Shown here piece by piece: positions 1 to 7,527 of a stretch of 64,000 nucleotides of DNA. A program made the position numbers and the translations under genes. Every line of letters starts with the position of its first letter. The stretch's first letter is position 1. The notes beneath the pieces are model-generated. The model searched no databases, was not told the origin of the DNA, and saw only the letters and a program-made list of their open reading frames with translations. Source of the stretch: Legionella sp. (GTDB taxonomy: Bacteria > Pseudomonadota > Gammaproteobacteria > Legionellales > Legionellaceae); NCBI GenBank assembly GCA_031291115.1, contig JARLJQ010000006.1, positions 1 through 64,000 on the forward strand, written 5' to 3'.

Positions 1-90
1 AATACCACATTTACGACAAACATATCCTGCATCTTTAGTTTCAAGATATAGATTTACCCACGTTAATCTGGCTTTAATTTGTTGTTTCAT
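1..90 (-). mobile_element. Transposase N-terminus (partial, runs off the window)
   Basis: On the minus strand an ATG at 90-88 opens a frame that stays open to the window edge (30 codons). It begins MKQQIKARL and contains a CRKC pair close to the edge. The pattern (short basic start, then a Cys-x2-Cys turn) resembles the N-terminal helix-turn-helix region of IS481-type or similar transposases. That assignment comes from memory of the family and rests on very few residues. Only the start is present, so completeness cannot be judged. It reads away from the truncated gene at 119-805, which suggests an insertion event removed that gene's 5' end. Confidence 0.45.
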
Positions 91-118
91 AAGGTGGATA
101 AATTTATCAATTAATTGA

Positions 119-805
119 AACGATGTCTATGAATCACACACTTCAGATATTATTGAATTCTCCTTATTAGGTTTAGACGAATTGGCAAAAGAAGCTAAAG
201 ATAAATTACGCAGCTATAAATCTTTTCCTTCCTGGAAAGATATGAAGGGATATTTTTCGTCCGATGAGAAGCTTTATTTTTGCATGAGAGTGAGTTATTC
301 CTCTCTCAGTGAATCTGAAATCATGGTACACTTTTCAAATCTTGTTACAAATTATCATGCCATGCTAAAGAATGCTGGCTCCGATCAATTTTTAATGTTC
401 AAAGCTATCGTGCGTTTGGCCACTTCCTTGAATAGATTGCATCCTCATCATGACGGAAATACGCGGATTTTTGTTACTATTCTTCTTAATCGAGAGCTGA
501 TTAAACATGGTTTTCACCCAATAATTCTCGTCAACCCTAATCTTTTTGATCCTCTTGCACAGTCTGAGCTTGGATTAGAAGTTTTAAAAGGCATGGAAAA
601 TTACGCGTTTGTCAAAAAATACCATCTTTATCCCAACACAGATTCCAGCTTATCAACAGGTAGAATTTGTGAATATATTAGCGCCTGCAAAGAGAAAGGA
701 ACCCCAGAAGGAAACATTAACATAAAGCCACTTGATAAGGGGCTTAAACATATGCCCTTTAGAACTCAACACTCTGCTAAAGAAGCCATTCCACCAAAAT
801 TATGA
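119..805 (+). pseudogene. Fic-like protein remnant, 5' truncated
   Basis: The frame is open from the codon after a stop at 116-118 to a TGA at 803-805. There is no in-frame ATG near the front; the first usable start would be TTG 182. The 21 codons before that TTG still read like protein (a helix ending LLGLDELAKEAKDKL), so the real start has probably been lost upstream. HPHHDGNTR, residues 87-95 counted from TTG 182, resembles the Fic core HPFxxGNGR. The histidine, Asp-Gly-Asn and arginine are kept, but Phe is His and the second Gly is Thr. Fic proteins transfer AMP or related groups to hydroxyl side chains. Activity cannot be inferred here because the motif is degenerate. The transposase start at 1-90 faces away and marks the likely breakpoint. 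Confidence 0.5.
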
Positions 806-976
806 GGATTATCACTGTTGATGATGCGCGGTGTACTTAATAAAATGGCTTCTTTGGGCCTGCCGTCAAGCTAAAGATCTACCTCAATCCCTAGAAGTAT
901 AAAAAGCAAAATTTGGGATGGATAACTTTCTAAATCAGAAAAAAGTATTGCGTGCACTTAATGAACAGTGGTGACT
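806..976 (+). other. Decayed intergenic DNA
   Basis: No intact gene is visible. A short open stretch from 903 to the stop at 972-974 ends DNFLNQKKVLRALNEQW, two bases before the ATG at 977. That spacing is what a toxin-antitoxin pair would show, so this could be the C-terminal scrap of a toxin gene, but the fragment is too short to assign. Confidence 0.3.
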
Positions 977-1099
977 ATGGATACAAAATTATTTGAGCGA
1001 TTGGTTGAAAGCATGACCCAAATGAATGAAATTGTTTGTTGGGCATCGCGCGCGATGCACCAACCTACATTAAAAGTCGGAACAGTCACAAACTACTAG
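977..1099 (+). pseudogene. Antitoxin-like fragment (NadS/HigA-type N-terminus)
   Basis: A 40-codon frame starts MDTKLFERLVESMTQMNEIV. This resembles the opening of NadS/HigA-type helix-turn-helix antitoxins, which usually begin with an acidic residue followed by LFexLvxSl and continue into an XRE domain. After residue 20 the similarity stops and the frame ends at TAG 1097-1099 with no XRE domain. It is best read as a broken antitoxin gene. Family recognition is from memory and rests on about 20 residues. Confidence 0.3.
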
Positions 1100-1152
1100 C
1101 AAGAAACACCCGTACTCGCTAAGATAGTTCATTCAAAATGAAAGGATGCATT

Positions 1153-1974
1153 ATGATTGATAAAAATAGTTTTAGCATAATGAGATGGATGCTTATTATG
1201 ATTTATCTGGGCATTACAATAATATCGGCCTTTTGCAAATCCTCGTTCATCATACAGATTTCCCCACTCATTACAGTACTGTCAATTTTTACAATAGTTT
1301 GCTTGCATGGCACGGTTCTTTATGGTCTAAAAAACATAATTATATTTTTCATAATTACCTGGATAGTCAGTAATTTTTTTGAAGCACTCAGCATTCAGAC
1401 TGGATTTCCATTCGGTTTTTATTACTACGATAAACTTATAGGGCCAAGGTTATTTGAAGTTCCATTAATTATTATGTTTGCTTATTTCTCTGCCGGATAT
1501 TCCTCCTGGATTTTGTCCCATGTCGTGTTAGAGCAATACAATAAAAAGCCTACTGGGACACAATTAATACTCATTCCTTTAGTTGCAGCATTTATTATGG
1601 TGATGTGGGATTTATGTATGGATCCCTTATGTTCCACGGTCGCTTCTTTATGGGTTTGGAACGATGGAGGGATGTATTTCGGAGTACCGTTACAAAATTA
1701 TTTCGGCTGGTTTTTAGTGGTGTATATTATTTATCAAATTTTTATACTCTATCTTCGGAAACATCCTGTATCAGCCATTAATACAAATAAATTTTTTTGG
1801 TTAGAAATAGTAGCTGTATACGGTATTTTAGCGCTGACTCAATTGTTGCAGTTTTGGGGAGCCCAATCGCATCAAAACATTTATGCTTCTATGGCATTGA
1901 TCACAGTGTTTACTATGCTTTTTGTAACCCTCGTTTCTTTTCTTAGAATTAAAGAATCGAAACAGTTAAACTGA
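1153..1974 (+). CDS. Carotenoid biosynthesis protein, CruF / DUF422-like membrane hydratase
   Basis: This predicts a 273-aa integral membrane protein with about seven hydrophobic segments. Family marks of the Caroten_synth (DUF422) group are present: a Glu-rich turn before TGFPFGFYYY, VPL at the start of a membrane helix, MWDLCMDPL with paired acidic residues, and FGVPLQNYFGW. Characterised members (CruF, bacterioruberin-pathway hydratases) add water to the end of a carotenoid chain in the inner membrane; the substrate here is unknown. An ATG also exists at 1138, but AAAGGA at 1141-1146 sits six bases before ATG 1153 and favours the later start. No other carotenoid gene is in the window. It stands alone beside a decayed accessory patch. 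Confidence 0.75.
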   Translation: MIDKNSFSIMRWMLIMIYLGITIISAFCKSSFIIQISPLITVLSIFTIVCLHGTVLYGLKNIIIFFIITWIVSNFFEALSIQTGFPFGFYYYDKLIGPRLFEVPLIIMFAYFSAGYSSWILSHVVLEQYNKKPTGTQLILIPLVAAFIMVMWDLCMDPLCSTVASLWVWNDGGMYFGVPLQNYFGWFLVVYIIYQIFILYLRKHPVSAINTNKFFWLEIVAVYGILALTQLLQFWGAQSHQNIYASMALITVFTMLFVTLVSFLRIKESKQLN

Positions 1975-1999
1975 TATGCGTGGCTGGAGGAAAATAACT

Positions 2000-2029
2000 A
2001 CGCACAGGCTAATGTTTTAACCTGTGCGT
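2000..2029 (-). terminator. Rho-independent terminator-like hairpin
   Basis: Nine-base arms ACGCACAGG and CCTGTGCGT enclose a 12-base AT-rich loop. On the minus strand the stem is followed by AGTTATTTT, so it most plausibly ends the minus-strand gene stopping at 2041. It also lies 26 bases past the plus-strand stop at 1974, but lacks a T run in that direction. Confidence 0.6.
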
Positions 2030-2040
2030 AAAAATTCAGA

Positions 2041-2430
2041 TTAGTTTTTGGTAATTGTCGCTTCACCAGGACCATTGATAGTCAATGTATAACCATTGCT
2101 TGATAATTTCTTGGGAGTGATATCACCAGTATCAAGATCCATAGTCATCATACCAAGATCGACAGGTTTATCAGTATTCGTAGCCATTTTAACTAATGCA
2201 GGGCATTTATTGGCAGTAGCGTGTCCGTAGCAAGCTAATTTCACCATGTTCCAGCGAATTTGACGTGTAGCGTTAGCTGCTGTTGGGTAAGGTGATGGAA
2301 TAGTTCCTGCGATAAACGCATTGGATTCAACCCCTGTATTGTTATGGGTAATTAAAAAAGCTGGGCTTGCGAAAGCAGTTACAGCACTTAAACTCAGAAC
2401 TATCGCTGAAAAACTTTTAATTAAATTCAT
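2041..2430 (-). CDS. Small exported protein, Legionella-type, unknown function
   Basis: This is a 129-aa protein with a clear signal peptide: MNLIKSF, a hydrophobic stretch, and a likely cleavage after AFAS-P or just before it (about residues 21-23). The mature part has two cysteines (in KLACYGH and NKCPALV) that could pair, and ends with NGYTLTINGPGEATITKN. Similar small periplasmic or secreted proteins with a DLxTGDIxPKxLSxNGYTLTxxGPGE ending recur in Legionella genomes as paralogues; this is from memory and no function is known to me. A GGAGAC ribosome site lies just upstream. It is monocistronic with a terminator hairpin at 2000-2029. Confidence 0.65.
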   Translation of the reverse strand: MNLIKSFSAIVLSLSAVTAFASPAFLITHNNTGVESNAFIAGTIPSPYPTAANATRQIRWNMVKLACYGHATANKCPALVKMATNTDKPVDLGMMTMDLDTGDITPKKLSSNGYTLTINGPGEATITKN

Positions 2431-2538
2431 TATGTCTCCATTGCAATTAAAGTAATTGGTTAAAAACCAATCTATCTTATAACTTCTTTACTATAAACCA
2501 GGGCAGAGTATACAGTAAAAAAATACGGTATCCTATTA

Positions 2539-3531
2539 TTATTCGTCAATATTGTGTAAAAAACGTGCAATATCCTTGGCGAAATACGAGATAATAAAGT
2601 TTGCGCCAGCACGTTTTATAGCAATTAAACTTTCCATAATGGCTTGTTTTTCGTTAATAAGGTTATGTTTTGCTGCAAGTTTGATCATGGAATACTCGCC
2701 ACTGACTTGATAAGCACAGAGTGGCACATCTGGGAAATTTTGTTTCAGTTTGGCAATAATGTCCAAGTAATAGCCTGCGGGCTTAACCATTATCATATCA
2801 GCACCTTCATCGATATCCAGGGCTGTTTCGCGCAGTGCTTCATTACCATTGGCAGGGTCCATTTGATAGGATTTTCTATCGCCAAATTGGGGCGAACCTT
2901 GCGCGGCCTCTCTAAATGGGCCATAAAGACAGGAACAGTATTTAGCGCTGTAGCTTAAAATAGCCACGTGTTGATAACCGGCTAAATCTAAAGCCGAGCG
3001 AATAGCACCGACCATGCCATCCGTCATACCACTTGGAGCGACCCAATCTGCGCCTGCTTTTGCATGACTTATTGCTTGTTGGGCAAGTAAATCAAGCGTT
3101 TTATCCGTATCAATACGCTCGCCGTGCAACACGCCACAATGACCATGGTCTGTGTACTCACAAAAGCACAAGTCAGTAATAATTAAAATGTCCTTATTCA
3201 CTGCTCTGATTTTTTTGATTGCCTGTTGAATAATGCCATTGTCATTAAACGATTCACTGCCACAAGCATCCTTCTTTTTAGGAATCCCAAAAAGTAAAAC
3301 AGCAGGGATGCCTAAGGTTGTTAGGGTTTCGATTTCTTGCGGAAGACAATCAAGACTCAATTGATATTGACCTGGCATAGCACTGATTTCTTTAGGTGCG
3401 CTTAGGTATTCGCTGATAAATAAAGGCGCAATAAATTGCTCTGCATGCAAGCGTGTTTCTTTCATTAAAGCTCGTGACATCGCACTGCTTCTTAAGCGAG
3501 TCAATCTAAGCGGTATGTTGTAATCAGTCAT
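2539..3531 (-). CDS. hemB: Porphobilinogen synthase (delta-aminolevulinate dehydratase)
   Basis: This enzyme condenses two 5-aminolevulinate molecules to porphobilinogen in cytosolic haem synthesis. The 330-aa length is normal for the family. Both Schiff-base lysines are visible: K197 in SYSAKYCSCLYGPFR and K250 in MIMVKPAGYY. The metal site has three cysteines (C122, C124, C132 in DLCFCEYTDHGHCG), so it is the zinc-dependent type and not the magnesium type. It is the last gene of a minus-strand run mutS-tamA-tamB-hemB, separated from tamB by a palindromic repeat. An AGGA lies eight bases before the ATG. Confidence 0.97.
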   Translation of the reverse strand: MTDYNIPLRLTRLRSSAMSRALMKETRLHAEQFIAPLFISEYLSAPKEISAMPGQYQLSLDCLPQEIETLTTLGIPAVLLFGIPKKKDACGSESFNDNGIIQQAIKKIRAVNKDILIITDLCFCEYTDHGHCGVLHGERIDTDKTLDLLAQQAISHAKAGADWVAPSGMTDGMVGAIRSALDLAGYQHVAILSYSAKYCSCLYGPFREAAQGSPQFGDRKSYQMDPANGNEALRETALDIDEGADMIMVKPAGYYLDIIAKLKQNFPDVPLCAYQVSGEYSMIKLAAKHNLINEKQAIMESLIAIKRAGANFIISYFAKDIARFLHNIDE

Positions 3532-3553
3532 GGGTTTTATCCTATTGCTTTCC

Positions 3554-3635
3554 GTCGTCCAGAGCGAAGCGAAGGACCTCCTGAATGTGGCTCGGTGCCA
3601 TCTGAAGGGAGGTCCTTCGCTTCGCTCTGGACGAC
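3554..3635. repeat. 82-bp palindromic repeat, family 1
   Basis: This is a nearly perfect inverted repeat. The left arm starts GTCGTCCAGAGCGAAGCGAA and the right arm is its complement, around a variable centre of about 25 bases. It begins four bases after the tamB stop codon (minus strand) and fills the tamB-hemB gap. It can fold into a long hairpin on either strand. Other copies are at 22190, 22295, 31722, 34505, 54251 (hybrid), 57091 and 62711 (short). Confidence 0.9.
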
Positions 3636-3639
3636 ACGG

Positions 3640-5823
3640 TTATTTCTTCTTCGTACTCCGTTTCTTATTCGAAGTATATAAAAAATCAATAGCACTACTG
3701 GTATCAGTAGTACTAATCTGAATACTAAAAAATTTATTAAGAATGTATTTCAGGGTGAGCATATTCGCATCCGTTTGCGACAGGCCGATGTTATAGCTTA
3801 AATACAAACGTTTTGAAAGCGATTTACCTACGACAAAAGCAGTAGAATCAGTTACCGTATTCGTTGCTTGATTGTAATTTGTATTGGTTTGCACGTTAAA
3901 ATCCAATCCCGAGGTTTGTTTGAGTTGCTCCAGCAGTTGCGTGCTGTTCGTACCACCCACATTCATTGAGGAGATCGCGGCTAAAAGTAATTGCCCACCG
4001 GCTTTATTGGCCTGACTCGCTGGACGTCCAAGTACTAGCATCGAAAGAATGTCGGCCTGTGAAAGAATCGAGGGTTCAGAAAATAATTGTATTTTAGGCT
4101 TGGTTAAACGCCCCGTCACTTCAACACCTAAAACAATGGTATCGCCCAAATTGGCACCTTGGATGTTACTGGTATTAAAATCAAAAAGTTGGGTTGCGCT
4201 GGTATAAGCTGCTGGTGTGTTATTGATTTTTTTTGCTGCTCGCAAATTAATGCCTGGGTTAGTAATCGCACCGCCAGTAAAAATGAGTTGGCCTTGTTTA
4301 ATGGCTAAATCTTGCCCATACGCTTTATAAGTTCCATCGCTTACCGACAGTTCGCCGTAAGCATTAATAGGACCTTGTGGCTGTTGCTTTAGGTTTAATG
4401 TGCCATCCAAATGACCTTTTAATCCCTTAACATTGATTTCAACTTGCTCACCCATTGTAATCGTAATATCCATATTACTGCTAAATGCTGAAGAGGAAGA
4501 AGGTTGTTCTTGTTGTTTTTTAAACACCACTTCATCAGGCAATGTTTGGCTATTAGTAAATGTCTGCAGCTTGATTTGTGCATTAGGAACCAGCACAGAA
4601 CCCGTCAGGAGATGTGTTTTGGGGGTAAAATGCAGTTTTAGCTGAGGCGAGACATTAATTTGGAATTCGCTTGTTTTCATCAAGGGAAAATCAGCACCTT
4701 CAAGCGTTACATCGCCAATAAAATCACTGACTAAAGTACCCGTACCTTTTAGAGTAAGATTATGACCTGCAGAAGTAAGAGCGCCTGTTGCTTCCCAGCG
4801 TTTCTCTTTTCCTATAACGTTTAGATCAATAGCATTAAAATCAAGCCCTAATTTAGGTAGGGTAGCACTGGTTTTACTTAAAATTATTTGGCTTGTAATT
4901 TGAGGTTTGGCAACGGTGCCCTGAACTTTGAGTGATGCTACTAATTGCCCTTGAAGCTTACTGATTTCTGGAGTAAATCCTTGTAAAAAATCCAGTGAAT
5001 TTATCTCTAATACCAGTTCACCATTCATACGCTGAGCGTCTTTTAAACCCGAGTCCAGACTAAATTGAGGCAAATTTAACGTCAGCTTTAAGTTTTTATT
5101 GGGATCAACAGCCAAAGTCCCTTTGCTTGTAAGACCTGGGGGTGATAACGCGGTATTAATCGTTCCACCTTTAAATTGCAATGCAGGAATAGAGAGGCTT
5201 TCTGGCGTCTGATAATAACCAGGGTGTATGGTGAACACCATAGTTCCATGTTGGCTGTCTTTAATGATTCCTCTAAGCGACAAATTAGCGTGTAAACCCG
5301 CTTGTTTGCTTGATGTATTTGGAGCCTGAGTAAGACTTGCATCCACAGTCCATTGCCAGGGTAATACTCCTTGAGCGTTGGCTTTTAATTGCCAATTTTC
5401 ATTTGCAGCAGCACTTAAATTAGAATTTAAATGTACCGTTACATTGGGTAAGGTAGCGGTGGCTTTTAAGGTGCCTAAATTGCTTTGAAATTTTTGTTCT
5501 TTGGATAATTGACCTTGTAAATTACGCCATTGAGCCGTCAAAAAATGAGTTTTTAATGAGGTGTCAGGTTGCCATTGAACGTTTAATTCAGCTGCTTTAA
5601 TGTGTGTATTCTTATTTTGATATTCTATTTGTTCCAGTGTAAAGTCATTTAATAAACTGCCTTTTATCTGCTGAATTTTGATGCTTCCAGGAAGGTACAG
5701 GCGGCCTATATTAATTAAGGTATGCAAGCCGGGAGTGGTTGCTACCAAAAACACCGCAACACCAGCTAGTAAAAGCATTAATAGCGATACAATATAAAGA
5801 CTCTTTATCAGAAAGCGACTCAT
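3640..5823 (-). CDS. tamB: TamB, inner-membrane-anchored translocation and assembly module protein
   Basis: This is the partner of TamA, bridging the inner and outer membranes for outer-membrane protein or phospholipid traffic. An N-terminal membrane anchor (about residues 7-28) is followed by long beta-repeat sequence with no enzyme motifs. The C-terminal DUF490 part holds the conserved stretch around DILSMLVLGRP and ends near DFLYTSNKKRSTKKK. At 727 aa it is much shorter than the roughly 1250 aa of E. coli TamB, mainly in the repetitive middle. The start overlaps the tamA stop by four bases (ATGA), indicating coupled translation. A palindromic repeat begins four bases past its stop. Confidence 0.88.
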   Translation of the reverse strand: MSRFLIKSLYIVSLLMLLLAGVAVFLVATTPGLHTLINIGRLYLPGSIKIQQIKGSLLNDFTLEQIEYQNKNTHIKAAELNVQWQPDTSLKTHFLTAQWRNLQGQLSKEQKFQSNLGTLKATATLPNVTVHLNSNLSAAANENWQLKANAQGVLPWQWTVDASLTQAPNTSSKQAGLHANLSLRGIIKDSQHGTMVFTIHPGYYQTPESLSIPALQFKGGTINTALSPPGLTSKGTLAVDPNKNLKLTLNLPQFSLDSGLKDAQRMNGELVLEINSLDFLQGFTPEISKLQGQLVASLKVQGTVAKPQITSQIILSKTSATLPKLGLDFNAIDLNVIGKEKRWEATGALTSAGHNLTLKGTGTLVSDFIGDVTLEGADFPLMKTSEFQINVSPQLKLHFTPKTHLLTGSVLVPNAQIKLQTFTNSQTLPDEVVFKKQQEQPSSSSAFSSNMDITITMGEQVEINVKGLKGHLDGTLNLKQQPQGPINAYGELSVSDGTYKAYGQDLAIKQGQLIFTGGAITNPGINLRAAKKINNTPAAYTSATQLFDFNTSNIQGANLGDTIVLGVEVTGRLTKPKIQLFSEPSILSQADILSMLVLGRPASQANKAGGQLLLAAISSMNVGGTNSTQLLEQLKQTSGLDFNVQTNTNYNQATNTVTDSTAFVVGKSLSKRLYLSYNIGLSQTDANMLTLKYILNKFFSIQISTTDTSSAIDFLYTSNKKRSTKKK

Positions 5824-7505
5824 AAATCAGGCCCCATACTAATCACCAGGCGTGGACTGTGCCCATCGCGGCGTCCTCGACTGTCGATGGCTTGCGCCAG
5901 ACCCACTTTCACAGGCCCAATAGGTGAAACCCACATTAAACCAGCTCCGGCATCGTATTGGAATGCCCTTGGACTTGGGTTGTACACATCACCAAGGTCA
6001 TAAAATGCCAGCAGATACCAATTTTTCTTAGTTTCTTTTTGAATCTCAAAACCTGCATAACTAATGATTCTGCCGGGACCAATCGAGTTAAAACTATAGG
6101 CTTTTAAATTGTCCGTGCCTCCTAATAGTAGGGCGAGTGACAAAGGTTGTTGATTGATATTATCTACGGCTGTAATCCCTTGGATTAAATGCCCGTAAAG
6201 ACGTAAACGCAAGGCTTCTATTTTTAAAGCAGCTTTCACATCCACAGAAAGTTGCGCAAAATTAATCGTAGATAAGGCTGCTTTATTGGCAGCAAGGCCA
6301 TTGATGGTGATGTTGTAACCTGAGGGTGAAAACAACAGGCCTTGTGTTTTAATAAAAGAAAAAGAGGCTTTAGGGTAGAACATAAGCTGTTTGGTATTCT
6401 CTTGTAAGGAGTAGTGGAATCCTTCATAAAGACTATTGACTGAGAGAACACGTTGGTAGGTTTTGATGCGATGCTGCTGCGCCAGCGATAAAAGCCAGGC
6501 ATTACTGTAACCGGCGCTGTAATTTAAATTCGAATAATTTCCCGTAATACTGTATTGATCTGCTACGGGATTACTTCCAGGAATCACATACTGAGCTTGC
6601 AGCGCATTTTGTACAAAAGAGCCTTGCGCCAAGGCATTAAATTTATGTCCTTGTTTGTTCACCGGGATTACATGCAAGGCTGCGCGACCACGCACACCGG
6701 TATCCGTTCCATAGCCTGCGCCTAAGGTATAGGAGTATTTGGGAACGGGCTCTACATGCACATGCACGGGTACGGAGATGTTATCCGTAATCTGGGGTTT
6801 TACCAAAACGGAACTGAAGTAACCGCTGTTGGAGAGGTCATTATTGAGTTGTAATACTTTATCGCCTGAATAAGTTTGTCCTGGATCAAAAGGAACAAAA
6901 CGATGCAATAATTTAGGATTAATGTACGTTGGATCAAATTGCGTTTGCCCAAAATAATATAATGGACCTGTATCAAAAATCAGGGTGATTTCAGCGGTAT
7001 AGTGTTCTTCATCAATTAAAATTTCATTTTTCTTGAAATTAGCGCGCATGTAACCTAGATTTTCTGCCACATCAACCAGGCTCAGTTTCGTTTGATTGTA
7101 TTGCTCTGTAATGAGAGGTGTACCCGATTTTAAAGGTGAGTTTTTTAATGCTTCACGCAAGGTTGGGGCCTGTGCTCCTTCTCCGATGAGCTCTATAGTG
7201 AGTCGCGAAATCAGAATCTGCGGTCCTGGATGCACCGTAACGATTAGTTTTTGGTCATTGGGTCTTTGTAGTTCAACAGATGCTTTAAAATAACCATAAG
7301 GTTGCAATGCTTTAATGACTTGCTCATGCAATTCATCCAAAGTGAATTCGGATAAGGGTTTTAATTGCTGTAGCTCTTTTAAATGTTTTTCTATATTGGT
7401 TTGTGCCTTATCTGTGATGCCATTAATGGTAATGGATGGCGCACTGCTTATGGCAAATGAGGAGACACATGCCATAAACAGGAACATACAGATTAGTTTT
7501 TTCAT
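5820..7505 (-). CDS. tamA: TamA, Omp85-family outer-membrane protein
   Basis: Predicted outer-membrane barrel with N-terminal POTRA domains that works with TamB. From ATG 7505 it is 561 aa (E. coli TamA is 577). It starts with a signal peptide, MKKLICMFLFMACVSSFA, followed by POTRA-like segments to about residue 250 and a 16-strand barrel region. The barrel ends in the Omp85 pattern: GAGLMWVSPIGPVKVGLA, then the C-terminal strand RLVISMGPDL. An in-frame ATG at 7538 overlaps mutS but would put 11 residues before the signal peptide, so 7505 is preferred. It lies 22 bases after mutS and overlaps tamB by four. Confidence 0.88.
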   Translation of the reverse strand: MKKLICMFLFMACVSSFAISSAPSITINGITDKAQTNIEKHLKELQQLKPLSEFTLDELHEQVIKALQPYGYFKASVELQRPNDQKLIVTVHPGPQILISRLTIELIGEGAQAPTLREALKNSPLKSGTPLITEQYNQTKLSLVDVAENLGYMRANFKKNEILIDEEHYTAEITLIFDTGPLYYFGQTQFDPTYINPKLLHRFVPFDPGQTYSGDKVLQLNNDLSNSGYFSSVLVKPQITDNISVPVHVHVEPVPKYSYTLGAGYGTDTGVRGRAALHVIPVNKQGHKFNALAQGSFVQNALQAQYVIPGSNPVADQYSITGNYSNLNYSAGYSNAWLLSLAQQHRIKTYQRVLSVNSLYEGFHYSLQENTKQLMFYPKASFSFIKTQGLLFSPSGYNITINGLAANKAALSTINFAQLSVDVKAALKIEALRLRLYGHLIQGITAVDNINQQPLSLALLLGGTDNLKAYSFNSIGPGRIISYAGFEIQKETKKNWYLLAFYDLGDVYNPSPRAFQYDAGAGLMWVSPIGPVKVGLAQAIDSRGRRDGHSPRLVISMGPDL

Positions 7506-7527
7506 GATCGTGTTGCCTGCGTTCAGG

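Noticed and set aside
3530-3721. Plus-strand frame crossing the repeat between hemB and tamB
   Set aside because: Translated palindrome plus antisense of tamB; the same repeat-derived peptides appear at other copies.
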